52,714 nt of DNA, taken from the NCBI RefSeq assembly GCF_001434395.1, contig NZ_AZFS01000059.1, forward strand, positions 1-52,714, read 5' to 3'. The notes below the pieces were generated by a model. That model searched no databases. It worked only from the letters and a program-made list of their open reading frames with translations, and was not told where the DNA came from. Shown piece by piece: positions 23,952-33,318 of the stretch (its first letter is position 1; every line of letters starts with the position of its first letter). This DNA is from Levilactobacillus hammesii DSM 16381. Lineage in GTDB: Bacteria; Bacillota; Bacilli; Lactobacillales; Lactobacillaceae. A program made the position numbers and the translations under genes.

Positions 23952-26588
23952 TTAACTTTTCTTTTTATAATTGATCCACCTATAACCAACTAAGCCTAGA
24001 AGTGTCACTGAGCTAACTAAAACACCAATATTTAACAAAGGCGGCCAGTACGAAAATGAAACCGTGCTTTGTCCCTTGGGCAGTTTAACAGCTGTAAACA
24101 TATCTACGGTTTTGTAGGTTTTAACTTTTTTACCGTTAATTTTCGCAGTCCACCCCTGAGAATAAGGTATTGACGTATTGAGAACTTGATCCGCTTGCGT
24201 TGAATTAACATCTCCAATTAAGAAACGATTGGTATGTTTCTTAATTTTCCACGGTTGCGATTTCAGTTGATCTACAGCTGTCTTTAGCTCCGAGCTATTT
24301 AAACTATACAATGTAAAGTTTTGAAGGTGTATCGAAGGTTGCGGTAAATTTACCGTTAACTTTTGCAGCTTTCCTTTAGCGTGATTTGCCACACTGACCA
24401 AAACAGTATGACGATAAGGATTACTTTGTGCCAATGGTTTATCATTCAAAAGGAAAGATACTGTCTTCTCATTAAGTTGGGCACCTAAAGTAAGATAATA
24501 AGAATCATTTGTTTTAGGTTTAAAATACAAACTAAATGATGCTGGCTTGCTATTATCTACCTTTTTAAACACAGCCTCTGTAACTTTATACTGCTTTTGA
24601 ACGTTATCAAACGTTATTTTGTTAAAGTTCTGAACAGAAAAAATTTGTTTGTTCAATGAATTCCCAGTTAAAGCCGCCAACCAGTTCCCCTGAAATTTTG
24701 TCGGATCTTGTGACCCGTTTTTTAAACTCAGAATTTGACGGTTAGCAACATAGCCTAAAGGCAATGCCGAGCTATTTTTGTAAATATCGACGCTTTGAGT
24801 TTGATCGATAATTCTATAAGCCGATAAGTCTGCTTTATTGGCAGATGCTTTTAATGGATTGGTAATATCAATCGCACCCGATTTTATAACTTTCTGATGG
24901 AAAAAGTACTTCATATTTAACAAAGAATCGGTTAGTAGCGAACCATTAGTATAATCAACAAAACCTGCACCATCCACACTCCCAATATGGCCATAAAACG
25001 CTGGAATATTTTGAGGTAAAACTGAAGTAAACACTCCACCACCATTAAATCCAGTTTGAAATGCATCGCCTTTTGTTCTCAAAAAAGTTTTCCCAATACG
25101 ATAAAAACCTTTATCTTGTCTCTGTACTTTATTGACTAAGACCTGAAGTCTATTGGTATACATGCTATATTCGCTTTGCGGAGTATAGTTTATGTTATCA
25201 AGTGAAATAACCATATTCGTGGAAACATCCGTAATCGCAACTATCAAAAATAGGACCGGATAAATACCTTTATGTTTAATGGGTGATAAAATCAAAATGA
25301 ACGCTAAAACCAAAAATACGATCCCCAGAATAATTTGATACATTTGCAAATACTTAAAGTCTTTTATGGTCAAACCTATATAAACTATTCCAATAGACAC
25401 AATTAAGAAAATTAGTAATGTCGCTTTCCAAGATGGTTCAAAGTCTTTCGTTATCGTCTGTGAAGCAAGCCATATCAACCAAAATCCAACTACAAATGAA
25501 AATCGATATGGGTACCATACCGGAAATTGACCCGCATGCCACAATAAGTCTAGTGGTTGATAGCACATTGAAAGCGCCAAGAAAAATGTTATAAATCCCG
25601 CTGTTATCCTTGTTCGAATTTTCACGCGGTTATCAAAGAAATAGAACAAAGCCCCTAACAATGCAATTGCACCAATGAAAAGATTGGGCATCCCATTCTC
25701 CATTTGAGCAAAAGTAAAAGTTCCTGAAAAAAGCTTAGAAATCATTTTAAACGGAAAATATTCAAACTTCCATTGAACTGACTTCACTGTATATTGTGCC
25801 TTACTTTGGGATAGAGACCACCATGTTGGCAATAGCACAAACGCGGCTAAAAGAGCTGATACTATAGATGTCTTTAAAAAGAGTTTCACTTTATAAAAAA
25901 GATCATGACGATTGGTATATTGATCAACAGAAATAACTATAAATTGCAATACCATAAATAGACAGATCATAAATGCCATGTAATAATTCACAACAAGCGC
26001 AATCGTTAACCAAATTACATATGTACGCCACTTACCTGTACGTAACATGCTATACAATCCATAGAAAACTAAAGGCAATAAATAAATTGTATCCATCCAA
26101 ATAATATTCAACTGATTAGCTATGAACCACCCCATTAAAGCATACATAGTTGAAAAAGCGACAGCGTTTAATCCAGATTGTTTTGTAGCTTTAATTAGCA
26201 ACCATGAGAACGCTAAACCACCTAATCCATACTTAATCACTGTCAAAAAATAAATGCCTGTAGTTAATGTCGTTCCGGAAAAAAATAATAAAATCCAATT
26301 CAACGGACTTAACAAATAGTACGCCCAAGTTCCAAGCATCTCTCCTCCTAGTCCATTTGAAAAGGAAAAAAAGATACTACTAGGATCGCGCAGTATTGCC
26401 CTTCTAAAATATGAAAAGAAGTCAACATACTGTTGACCCAAATCAACAGTTAATAAACTATTAGAGCCAAATGGTTCCATATGTCGATATGCAAAATAGA
26501 CTGACATAATAACGATCGGTATAGAAAAAGAAAGAGCCAGAATCATTCGACGTGACATTAGATGGTGAGACATTTTACTATTTTTCAA
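23952..26588 (-). CDS. yfhO: YfhO-type multi-pass membrane protein (GT-C glycosyltransferase-like)
   Basis: An 878-aa membrane protein with about 13-14 transmembrane helices over the first 450 residues and one near the C-terminus, plus a large extracellular segment (residues about 450-840). VDLGQQYVDFFSYFR near residue 47 and the following FFSFSNGLGGEMLGTWAYY are the conserved signature of YfhO; the Asp in the first loop is the expected GT-C catalytic residue. YfhO homologues glycosylate lipoteichoic acid or other surface polymers. A TTG start is supported by GGGGGA 6 nt upstream. It sits between Gabija and slp paralogue 3, and might act on surface glycans, including the Ser-rich tail of that S-layer protein, but this is inference. 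Confidence 0.88.
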   Translation of the reverse strand: MKNSKMSHHLMSRRMILALSFSIPIVIMSVYFAYRHMEPFGSNSLLTVDLGQQYVDFFSYFRRAILRDPSSIFFSFSNGLGGEMLGTWAYYLLSPLNWILLFFSGTTLTTGIYFLTVIKYGLGGLAFSWLLIKATKQSGLNAVAFSTMYALMGWFIANQLNIIWMDTIYLLPLVFYGLYSMLRTGKWRTYVIWLTIALVVNYYMAFMICLFMVLQFIVISVDQYTNRHDLFYKVKLFLKTSIVSALLAAFVLLPTWWSLSQSKAQYTVKSVQWKFEYFPFKMISKLFSGTFTFAQMENGMPNLFIGAIALLGALFYFFDNRVKIRTRITAGFITFFLALSMCYQPLDLLWHAGQFPVWYPYRFSFVVGFWLIWLASQTITKDFEPSWKATLLIFLIVSIGIVYIGLTIKDFKYLQMYQIILGIVFLVLAFILILSPIKHKGIYPVLFLIVAITDVSTNMVISLDNINYTPQSEYSMYTNRLQVLVNKVQRQDKGFYRIGKTFLRTKGDAFQTGFNGGGVFTSVLPQNIPAFYGHIGSVDGAGFVDYTNGSLLTDSLLNMKYFFHQKVIKSGAIDITNPLKASANKADLSAYRIIDQTQSVDIYKNSSALPLGYVANRQILSLKNGSQDPTKFQGNWLAALTGNSLNKQIFSVQNFNKITFDNVQKQYKVTEAVFKKVDNSKPASFSLYFKPKTNDSYYLTLGAQLNEKTVSFLLNDKPLAQSNPYRHTVLVSVANHAKGKLQKLTVNLPQPSIHLQNFTLYSLNSSELKTAVDQLKSQPWKIKKHTNRFLIGDVNSTQADQVLNTSIPYSQGWTAKINGKKVKTYKTVDMFTAVKLPKGQSTVSFSYWPPLLNIGVLVSSVTLLGLVGYRWINYKKKS

Positions 26589-26664
26589 AGGAAGTCCCCC
26601 TCGAGCTGCAAATTATTAAACTAAAAGATAATAATCCTCTCAGTTTTTAGATAAATCGGTAAAT

Positions 26665-26694
26665 AAAAAGGCGACTCGTACGAGCCGCCTTTTT
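26665..26694. terminator. Bidirectional terminator of slp paralogue 3
   Basis: AAAAAGGCG-CTCG pairs perfectly with CGAG-CGCCTTTTT around a 2-nt turn. Confidence 0.95.
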
Positions 26695-26720
26695 ATTACA
26701 AATCAATTAGAAAATTCAAA

Positions 26721-28226
26721 TTACTTAACTTCTGAACTTCCAGTTTGACCACTAGCAGCATTAGCATCGCTAGTAGCTGATGATGAAGATGATGATGAAG
26801 ATGATGATGTTGATACAGAACCGATGATACTCCCATCACTTGAAGAAGATGAAGTAGATGCATCAGCAGGTGAAGTAGAACCAGTTACAACATTGGCAGT
26901 GTATACCAACGTAGCAGCACTCTTTGCACCGTAAACGCCATCTTGGCCGTTTGCCAAAGTGTACTTAACGTAAGTGTTTACATCCTTACCATTAACACTA
27001 GTAGTGTAAGTAGGGGTGTAAAGGGTAGTAAGACCATTTGCCTTAGCAAATGCTTCCAAAGTAGCACCGGTGAAGTTAGCACCATCAATACCCTTGAAAC
27101 CAGCACTCAATGAAGGAAGCACAACAGTAGTTGCATTAGCAGTCCCAGTAGTGTATTGACTCAAAGTTTCAGAATCTGAAGAGGTTGAAGTACTGTTAGC
27201 AGTCTTGAAGAATAATGGAGTCGTAACCGTGTTATTCTTAGTTACAGTCAAGTTAACAGTAGCACCAGTCTTAGCAGCTAATAACGCAGCTTGATTAGCA
27301 TTTGATAATGGGCTAGTTAAAGCGTAACCAGTACCAGTCAATGCTTTAGAGGCAACAGTAGAACCATCAGCAGTAAATGCATTTTTAGCAGCAGTACCAA
27401 CAGCAGTACCAGTAGTCTTAGCAGTAGTACCAATAGTAGTATCATCAGGAGCTAAGTTCTGAAGGATAGTAGACGTAACAGTCTTACCATCAGCACCTAC
27501 GAAGTTAACCTTTACATCAGTAACTTCATCAAAGGCATTGGATGAATCAGTAGTAACCGCACCACTGTAGATCCAGCCACTAACAGATGGGTGAGTAGCA
27601 TCTTGTACATAGTAGTACAATGAGCCTTCACGAGTCTTAGTAGCAGCCTTGGTAACAGTCAAAGTATCCTTAGTGAATGGCTTAGTGTTAACAACATTCT
27701 TGGATGCCTTGTATTGGGTATACTTAGGAGCAGTCCAGGTAACATTAGCAGTACCAGGGGCCTTAAAGTAAACCGTCTTGCCAACCATTGCGTCAGTAGC
27801 AGTCTTGTCAACAGTAGTGTTAGCAGACTTGATACCACCAGCAAAGGCAGTGTCAGCCTTACCACCGTAGATGTAACCACGGTACTTACCGTTCATTGAT
27901 ACAACACGGTAGTAAACTGAACCACGGTTAGTGGTCTTAACACCGTATGCACGGAAGTAGTCAGCAGACTTCTTTGAAGAAGCTAAAGTCTTCATCGTCT
28001 TAGTAGAAGCAACAACCTTGGCACCCTTAACAGTACCTGGCTTAGTGTATAAAGCGTTTGAACCAGTTGCTTCAACGTTACGAGTCGTAGCGTCTGACTT
28101 CAAAGTGCTGTAGGCACCGGCCTTAGCATATGACTTAGCGTTAGCAGTAGTTGATACTGCAGCAACGCCAGCAAAGCTCAAAGCAGCGAGGCCCAAGTAA
28201 AGTGATTTCTTTAAACTTGATTGCAT
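26721..28226 (-). CDS. S-layer protein precursor, paralogue 3 (SlpA-like, Ser-rich tail)
   Basis: A 501-aa secreted protein. The N-terminus ([20 protein letters not shown]) and the first wall-binding half are nearly what I remember of L. brevis Slp[32 protein letters not shown] near 120, [11 protein letters not shown] near 205. The C-terminal half is Thr/Ala-rich, and the last 50 residues are mostly Ser with runs of up to ten Ser, a feature missing from the other two copies. GGAGGAAGAAATTT precedes the ATG; an upstream ATG at 28265 is rejected because it lies before the ribosome binding site. Two promoters lie upstream, as in classical slpA. It is probably the major S-layer subunit. Confidence 0.94.
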   Translation of the reverse strand: MQSSLKKSLYLGLAALSFAGVAAVSTTANAKSYAKAGAYSTLKSDATTRNVEATGSNALYTKPGTVKGAKVVASTKTMKTLASSKKSADYFRAYGVKTTNRGSVYYRVVSMNGKYRGYIYGGKADTAFAGGIKSANTTVDKTATDAMVGKTVYFKAPGTANVTWTAPKYTQYKASKNVVNTKPFTKDTLTVTKAATKTREGSLYYYVQDATHPSVSGWIYSGAVTTDSSNAFDEVTDVKVNFVGADGKTVTSTILQNLAPDDTTIGTTAKTTGTAVGTAAKNAFTADGSTVASKALTGTGYALTSPLSNANQAALLAAKTGATVNLTVTKNNTVTTPLFFKTANSTSTSSDSETLSQYTTGTANATTVVLPSLSAGFKGIDGANFTGATLEAFAKANGLTTLYTPTYTTSVNGKDVNTYVKYTLANGQDGVYGAKSAATLVYTANVVTGSTSPADASTSSSSSDGSIIGSVSTSSSSSSSSSSATSDANAASGQTGSSEVK

Positions 28227-28273
28227 AAATTTCTTCCTCCAAACATAATGTATGTAATTTATCAAGCAAGAAT

Positions 28274-28302
28274 AGTATAACCGAAGTTAGCGTTTTTGTT
28301 AA
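28274..28302 (-). promoter_or_regulatory. Proximal promoter of slp paralogue 3
   Basis: Minus-strand -35 TTAACA (28297-28302), 17-bp spacer, -10 TATACT (28274-28279), leaving a 40-nt leader. Confidence 0.8.
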
Positions 28303-28358
28303 GAAATTTCTTCCATAACTCGCTAACCCGTTCAAGCTATCCCCTAACTACGATATTG

Positions 28359-28387
28359 ATTATAGCCGGATAAGCGTTAATAAACAA
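28359..28387 (-). promoter_or_regulatory. Distal promoter of slp paralogue 3
   Basis: Minus-strand -35 TTGTTT (28382-28387), 17-bp spacer, -10 TATAAT (28359-28364). Its spacer (TTAACGC...CGG) resembles the proximal promoter's spacer (AACGC...CGG), so the two may derive from a duplication. Confidence 0.75.
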
Positions 28388-28563
28388 GGATTAACTCCTT
28401 TTTGTCGCTTGAATGAAACAATATCACGAGTTTTGTAATACTTCTGTCATTTAAACCCTTGATCTTTAAACGTTGAAACCGCTATGAAAGATATTTGTTA
28501 AGCCTCTGTTACCCCATTTTGATTCGCTGAAATTTAACGCAGACTTAAGGTAAGGCAATTCAC

Positions 28564-28592
28564 TTGCTTTTCTGCCGTGGCGGGTCCATACT
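28564..28592 (+). promoter_or_regulatory. Promoter of the small plus-strand unit
   Basis: -35 TTGCTT (28564-28569), 17-bp spacer, -10 CATACT (28587-28592), placed ahead of a strong ribosome binding site at 28608-28618. Confidence 0.55.
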
Positions 28593-28623
28593 GTGGTCAT
28601 TAAATGAAAGGGGGTGATGCTTT

Positions 28624-28683
28624 TTGGCAACTGGAAATAGTTACCTTAAAGTGATCGCTTCCGCGGAGAACGGAAACGATTAA
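28624..28683 (+). CDS. Possible 19-aa peptide in a compact structured transcription unit
   Basis: A TTG start follows AAGGGGGTGAT by 5 nt, encoding MATGNSYLKVIASAENGND. The leader (AAAGGGGGTGATGCTTTTTG) matches the one I associate with lactobacillus holin-like toxin genes, but the usual membrane segment is absent. The coding part folds into a hairpin: TTACCTTAAAG (28641-28651) with CTTTAAGGTAA (28687-28697), and ATCG-TTCCG with CGGAA-CGAT inside. It may be a decayed type I toxin, a real micropeptide, or an RNA gene. Confidence 0.35.
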   Translation: MATGNSYLKVIASAENGND

Positions 28684-28697
28684 CTTCTTTAAGGTAA

Positions 28698-28730
28698 GCG
28701 CCAGCGAAATCTTTTCGCTGGCGCTTTTAT
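28698..28730 (+). terminator. Terminator of the small unit
   Basis: GCGCCAGCGAAA pairs with TTTCGCTGGCGC, followed by TTTTATTTT. Confidence 0.9.
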
Positions 28731-29022
28731 TTTACGCTTGAATCCTGATTCCATCGCAATCTGTCATGGGTGATCATCGTTGGTTGGCCGCATCCTTTAG
28801 CCAATCCCGCGGAGCGTCATTTTTCAAAGCGGTCACTTCGTATTTTGATTACTCCCGTCCACGCTGCTTACCTTTTATCTCTCAGCATCATAAATCATCC
28901 TGATATTAGTTTCTTCCTATGTATAGGACCAAACCATTTAGCACAACGACTATCCGGTCCCATCAGCACAAAAAGCTTGCGGCAGGCCCACAACGCCCAC
29001 CACAAGTTTTTTTGGATACAAT
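28731..29022. other. Intergenic DNA without recognised content
   Basis: The open frame at 28770-29030 on the plus strand has no ribosome binding site and a non-protein-like composition. I see no repeat or hairpin of note. Confidence 0.4.
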
Positions 29023-29793
29023 CTATTTAACGGACACCCACTGCTTATTCCCGGTCAGATAGCGACCATTCGTCAACTGGTAGCGCGTCATATCACCGCG
29101 TCTTACCATTTTTTTGACCTTAACCACGGTCTTTTTATGCAACAGTTTGACACGATAGCTTCGTTTGAACATTGGTTTCTGGTATTCATACGTGCCCTTG
29201 GGATTTATCACCACCAGCTTGCGATAGTGCTTGCCCTGCCAATAGAGGTTCGCGACATAGTCGGCCCTGGCCGTCACATAACTCCCATCGGCCAGCCGAT
29301 ACCGTAATCGTCCTTGCGAAGAGGTTGCCGTGCCAACCACTCTGAATATTTTTGCGCGTATCCGCGGCAAGTATTTGACGTGGGCCAGTCGTTGACTCCG
29401 CTTAAACGTTGGCTTCGCGTAGCGGTACAGTCCCTGCTTGCCATAGATCCTAAACGACTTGAATGCCGCAGCCTTTGCCTTTGCGTAAACGTAGGTCACT
29501 GTCTGCTCATCGGCCGTCAACTTCCCAGTAGGCTTACCAATCACGCGCTGCAGGACATAACCCGCAATCGTCTTTGCCTTCGTCCGATATGCGGTGCCGC
29601 GTGACCCCGTGATCACCTCATCAGCGGCCAGCTTGGTTCCAGCGGTGGTTTGATAATGAACCGTCACGGGCCCCGCCGAATCGCTAGTCCCCGTGCCGCC
29701 GGAATTTCCACCCGCCTTAGCATAGATGTACGTAAACATCTGCGGGGTATTCTGGTAAGTTACGGTCGGTGTGCCACCCTGAACGGTTTTTAA
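29023..29793 (-). pseudogene. 3' remnant of a MucBP/DUF5776 surface protein
   Basis: The frame encodes the end of one MucBP repeat (VTYQNTPQMFTYIYAKAGG), one more complete MucBP unit (VTVHYQTTAGTKLAADEVI ... VTYVYAKAKA) and two DUF5776-type repeats (YGKQGLYRYAKPTFKRSQRL..., NPKGTYEYQKPMFKRSYRV...) up to a normal stop. The frame is open upstream to an in-frame TAG near 29793, in the middle of a MucBP unit, and there is no signal peptide, ribosome binding site or promoter. The first ATG (29739) lies inside a repeat. I conclude the 5' part of an adhesin-like gene was lost. Confidence 0.75.
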
Positions 29794-29860
29794 CTATGTA
29801 GAGGAATCCACATAACCATGCCACTCGGCTTATCCTGAATCTTTACAGTTGCCCCTATAC

Positions 29861-29905
29861 TAAAAGAACTAGCTAGCTCTAACAACCAAGGGCTAACTAG
29901 TTCTT
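29861..29905 (-). terminator. Terminator of darT
   Basis: AGAACTAGTTAGC pairs with GCTAGCTAGTTCT around a 14-nt loop and is followed by TTTTAG on the minus strand. Confidence 0.8.
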
Positions 29906-29927
29906 TCAGTAACTGCTGAATAATCTT

Positions 29928-31001
29928 CTAAAATGGCATATCAGCATCCGCCAGTTTCCGTTCATAAATTCCCTTATAAGCAATGTGATCATCAATATTG
30001 ATCACCAGCGTGTACCGATCCAACGACTCCGGTAAGGTCAACTCAATCTTATCCAGCAACAATGCTCGTAAACTCGCATTGGGCCAACGATAATAGCTTC
30101 CATCTGGCAAAATTACTTTCGTGGTCATATTCAGATAATTCTGTGTTGCATCGTTATTCAACGCAAAACCATACCCTTCATTCTCAGGTGACGAGAACCA
30201 ATCACTAGGATACGCCTCATTAACATTACTGAATATTCGCATTCGGTCATCCAGCAGCTCAACACTCTCAACGAAGTTTCTATCCATAAAGAAATAATCT
30301 TCTTGCTGAGGTATAAGCCGTATTAAACGATCATAGGCATACACATCTTTATCATGTAGCAGATTCAGTAACGTTTCCTTCTCTGCAACTGATCGTACCA
30401 AAATCACTTTTAAGTCATCCAAGTCTAAACTCTCAGGAACAATAATCTCAGCCTGCTTTCGTCCCGTAATGACCTTCTTCTGATCACTTGTCAAACCAAT
30501 TAACGGCCCCTCTTGATAAATATCTTCAAAAGGAAGCTGACTAAATTCTAGCGGCGTGTGATAACGGGGAACAACTTGCTTCAACGCCAAAGATCTATCT
30601 GTAAATTGGACATCTGGCCGCGCCAATAACTCAGGGAGCTTAAATATAAAGAATACAGGAACCGGACAATTAGCATGTAAGGCCTGCTGTTTACGCTTCA
30701 CCTGGAATCCTTCATTGTAAAATTGTGTAGGTATTCGCGGTCGAAAATACAAACGGACATACTTTTCGATATTGTTAGCCGTATGAGAAATCACATCACG
30801 ACTAGCATTATCATTCTTCATCAGTCCATGTTCAAGTGCGTACTCTCTGGAGAAAAGTTTCTGCGACTGCAACACGCTAACTGCGTTTACAACATCTGTA
30901 AAGTGATAGGCAAATCGGGGCCACATCTTTTGCTTAAAGGGTGACAGTCCCGTCGACCGCCTGCCTGCAGTTAAATCATTCACCACATCTTGAAAGTTCA
31001 C
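29928..31001 (-). CDS. darT: DarT-type DNA ADP-ribosyltransferase toxin
   Basis: A 357-aa toxin that ADP-ribosylates single-stranded DNA, blocking replication, in phage defence or growth control. Family marks: AYHFTDVVNAVSVLQ near residue 31 (NAD-binding His/Thr), LFSREYA, YVRLYFRPRIPTQFYNEG near 82, and GRKQAEIIVPE near 190 with the catalytic Glu. The C-terminal 110 residues extend beyond the roughly 210-aa DarT core, so this is a longer subtype. It starts with GTG overlapping the darG stop by one base (TAGTG), so it is translationally coupled. A good terminator follows. The pair lies next to a truncated adhesin, which hints at a variable locus. Confidence 0.92.
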   Translation of the reverse strand: MNFQDVVNDLTAGRRSTGLSPFKQKMWPRFAYHFTDVVNAVSVLQSQKLFSREYALEHGLMKNDNASRDVISHTANNIEKYVRLYFRPRIPTQFYNEGFQVKRKQQALHANCPVPVFFIFKLPELLARPDVQFTDRSLALKQVVPRYHTPLEFSQLPFEDIYQEGPLIGLTSDQKKVITGRKQAEIIVPESLDLDDLKVILVRSVAEKETLLNLLHDKDVYAYDRLIRLIPQQEDYFFMDRNFVESVELLDDRMRIFSNVNEAYPSDWFSSPENEGYGFALNNDATQNYLNMTTKVILPDGSYYRWPNASLRALLLDKIELTLPESLDRYTLVINIDDHIAYKGIYERKLADADMPF

Positions 31002-31957
31002 TATCCCAGTTTCCTTCCTGAAATCATCTGTGAAGTCGCATTAGGTTTCTTCACAGACACCATTGGCAACTGGCTTTGATTCAGAACAATGGCTTCCATC
31101 CCTTGCCCTTGCCATGCAGCCGGTAAGACCTTAATGTACGGTAGCTTTGCAACCAAAGAACGAAATAGTCCCTCATCATGATAGCGATGTAGTGACTGTG
31201 GTAACTCTGTTGGTACAACCACACCCTGACGTCGCAAGCGCGTCCAAAAGTCTGCCATATCCGCTTGCGAAAGCGCATATTTTATTTGTTCACCATTTTC
31301 AATTGACATGAACGTTACGGCAGTGTCATCAAGGCTATCAGTCGGCTGTTCATCCAGAATTTCAATGCGATGCCCATCTTCACTAAACACCGTCCCGGGT
31401 TGCTGTTGCTTAAACTCGGCTTTAAACTCATTCACACTCAACATTGCCGGTTCTTTCTCCAGCCACTTCTTCATTTCTGCAGGATTACTAAACTCCGGTT
31501 CGCTCGTTTGGCCGTCATAAAGATGAATGTAGACATTAATTGGTAGGTCCTGAAGATACTTTTCCATCAAAGGACGCACTTCACGCTCCCAATCTAAGCC
31601 ACCATTACCAACACCAAGCTGCGGGAAGGCAATCGATTTAATTTTCTTCTCTTCATAGGTAGCAACAAACTTTTTCAAACCAGCTTCAATATAAGTTAGC
31701 TTCGATTTATTGCGCCAACTTTCCTTGGTTGGGAAATTCAAAACCCACTTGTTATCTGTTTTATAAAGCCAAAGCTTACCAACGGTTAATTTTTTAGTCT
31801 CACAGAGCCGCCGATATTCCGTGAACATTTGCGGATACATTTTTTTAAATTCGAGGGCAATTCCTTTACCCATGACACCAACGGTATTGACTGTATTCAC
31901 CAACACCTGTGCTGGGCTCTCGAAAAGACTAGTTTTTAAATAAATTAGCAATCTCAT
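31001..31957 (-). CDS. darG: DarG-type macrodomain antitoxin
   Basis: A 318-aa antitoxin. The N-terminal macrodomain (residues about 1-155) shows ESPAQVLVNTVNTVGVMGKG and AFPQLGVGNGGLDWEREVRP, the ADP-ribose-binding loops that remove the DNA modification made by DarT. The C-terminal half (about 170-318) binds and blocks the toxin in known systems. ATG with GAGAGGAGGG upstream. The antitoxin comes first in the operon, and darT follows with a 1-nt overlap. An extended -10 (TGTTATAAT, 32055-32060) is separated from the gene by a 28-bp palindrome. Confidence 0.93.
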   Translation of the reverse strand: MRLLIYLKTSLFESPAQVLVNTVNTVGVMGKGIALEFKKMYPQMFTEYRRLCETKKLTVGKLWLYKTDNKWVLNFPTKESWRNKSKLTYIEAGLKKFVATYEEKKIKSIAFPQLGVGNGGLDWEREVRPLMEKYLQDLPINVYIHLYDGQTSEPEFSNPAEMKKWLEKEPAMLSVNEFKAEFKQQQPGTVFSEDGHRIEILDEQPTDSLDDTAVTFMSIENGEQIKYALSQADMADFWTRLRRQGVVVPTELPQSLHRYHDEGLFRSLVAKLPYIKVLPAAWQGQGMEAIVLNQSQLPMVSVKKPNATSQMISGRKLG

Positions 31958-31986
31958 GCCCTCCTCTCATCTCTAACTCTTGAAAG

Positions 31987-32014
31987 GGATCAATTCACTT
32001 AGATTGAATTGATC
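31987..32014. promoter_or_regulatory. Palindrome in the darG leader (operator or terminator)
   Basis: GGGATCAATTCA pairs with TTGAATTGATCCC. On the minus strand it follows the aminotransferase gene and is trailed by TTTC, so it can terminate that gene; it also lies between the darTG promoter and darG, where it could act as operator or attenuator. Confidence 0.6.
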
Positions 32015-32054
32015 CCCAAAAGCGCCTATCAATTTCTAACAATCAATCACTGTT

Positions 32055-32063
32055 GCGATTATA
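32055..32063 (-). promoter_or_regulatory. Extended -10 promoter of darGT
   Basis: Minus-strand TGTTATAAT (-10 box 32055-32060); no convincing -35. Confidence 0.5.
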
Positions 32064-32103
32064 ACACACCCTTTGTTAGAGCAGCGATTGCATTACCTGT
32101 AAA

Positions 32104-33318
32104 TCACACCACCGGCCGCGCCCCACGCACCGCCTGCTTCACCACGGCGCCCAGTCGCTGCATCCCCACGTCAATCTCGTGAGGCGTCAGTCCCGTGAAG
32201 CACAGCCGCAAGCCGTTGTGCACGTCGCGGTTGGGGTAGAAGTTAGTTCCCGGCACGTAGGTCACGTGGGCCTGGGGAATCGCCGCTTGCGTCAACAAGG
32301 CCGCCGCGTCCACTTCCTCGGGCAGCGTCACCCAGTCAAAGAAGCCGCCATCCGGTCGTGTATAGCCCACCTCATCCGGAAAATACGCCGTCAGACCCTG
32401 CACCAACGCCGCGCACTGGGCCCGGTAATTGGCCCGCAGCGCGTCGATGTGGGCATCCAGATCATTAGCCTCCAGATAGGCGTCAATCGCCGCGTGCACC
32501 ACGTTAGCCGTCTCCAGGTCACTCGCTAGCCGCACCCGCAGAATCGCCGCCAGCAGGTCCCCATCGGCCACCAGCCAGCCCGTCCGCAGCCCCGGCATCA
32601 GAATCTTCGACAGGCTGGACACGAAGACCACCCGGCCCGCGGTATCAAAACTTTTAATCGCCGGTAACGGCACGTGGGTATAGCCCAGATCACGGTAAGG
32701 CGAGTCCTCCAAAATGATGAAGTCGTAGCGATTTGCCAAGTCCACCAGCTGCCGACGCTTGGCGATGCTCATCGTGATCCCGGTCGGGTTGTGATAATCT
32801 GGCACGGTGTAGAGCAGCTTAATCCGTGGATGGCGTTTCAGCGTGTCCTCCAGACGGTCGAGATCCAAGCCATCCGCCTGCAACGGCACCGCATGATAAG
32901 TCGGCTGATACAGGTCAAAGGCTGCCAGCGCACCCACGTAGGTCGGCACCTCCACGGCAATCTCATCGCCCACATTCAGCACGGCCTTCGCTACCAGCTC
33001 GATAGCCTGTTGCCCACCGACCGTCAACACCACGTTATCCGCGGTGGTCGTCACCTGTCCCCATTTGCCAATCCGGGCCGCCAGCTTCGCCCGCAACCCC
33101 GGATTTCCTTGGGCAGTCTGATACTGAAAGAGGTGCGCGCCGTTCTCCGTAATCGCCGTGTCGAAGGCCGCCCGCATCGCCGCCACCGGGAAGAGGTCCT
33201 CACGGGGACTCCCCGCCGCAAACGACAGCGCCCGTGGATCAGTATCTTGCGGAAACAGCCCACTCAAAGCCGAGGGAACATCGGGATTCGCACGTTGCGC
33301 CAATAAGTCTTGGAGCAT
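32104..33318 (-). CDS. PLP-dependent aminotransferase (class I/II, LysN/MocR-like fold)
   Basis: A 404-aa cytosolic enzyme transferring amino groups, probably from an aromatic, branched or 2-aminoadipate-type amino acid to 2-oxoglutarate. Family marks: FAAGSPREDLFP, YQTAQGNPGLR, TVGGQQAIELVAKA (PLP-phosphate loop), VPDYHNPTG near 180, EDSPYRDL near 210 and SSLSKILMPGLRTGW near 240 with the Schiff-base Lys. No HTH domain is fused, unlike MocR regulators. The ATG at 33318 is preferred (AAAGGTG 9 nt upstream), with an ATG two codons earlier as alternative. It is divergent from a LysR regulator that probably controls it. Confidence 0.9.
   Translation of the reverse strand: MLQDLLAQRANPDVPSALSGLFPQDTDPRALSFAAGSPREDLFPVAAMRAAFDTAITENGAHLFQYQTAQGNPGLRAKLAARIGKWGQVTTTADNVVLTVGGQQAIELVAKAVLNVGDEIAVEVPTYVGALAAFDLYQPTYHAVPLQADGLDLDRLEDTLKRHPRIKLLYTVPDYHNPTGITMSIAKRRQLVDLANRYDFIILEDSPYRDLGYTHVPLPAIKSFDTAGRVVFVSSLSKILMPGLRTGWLVADGDLLAAILRVRLASDLETANVVHAAIDAYLEANDLDAHIDALRANYRAQCAALVQGLTAYFPDEVGYTRPDGGFFDWVTLPEEVDAAALLTQAAIPQAHVTYVPGTNFYPNRDVHNGLRLCFTGLTPHEIDVGMQRLGAVVKQAVRGARPVV

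Noticed and set aside
28770..29030. 86-aa plus-strand open frame
   Set aside because: No ribosome binding site, no recognisable domain, atypical composition.
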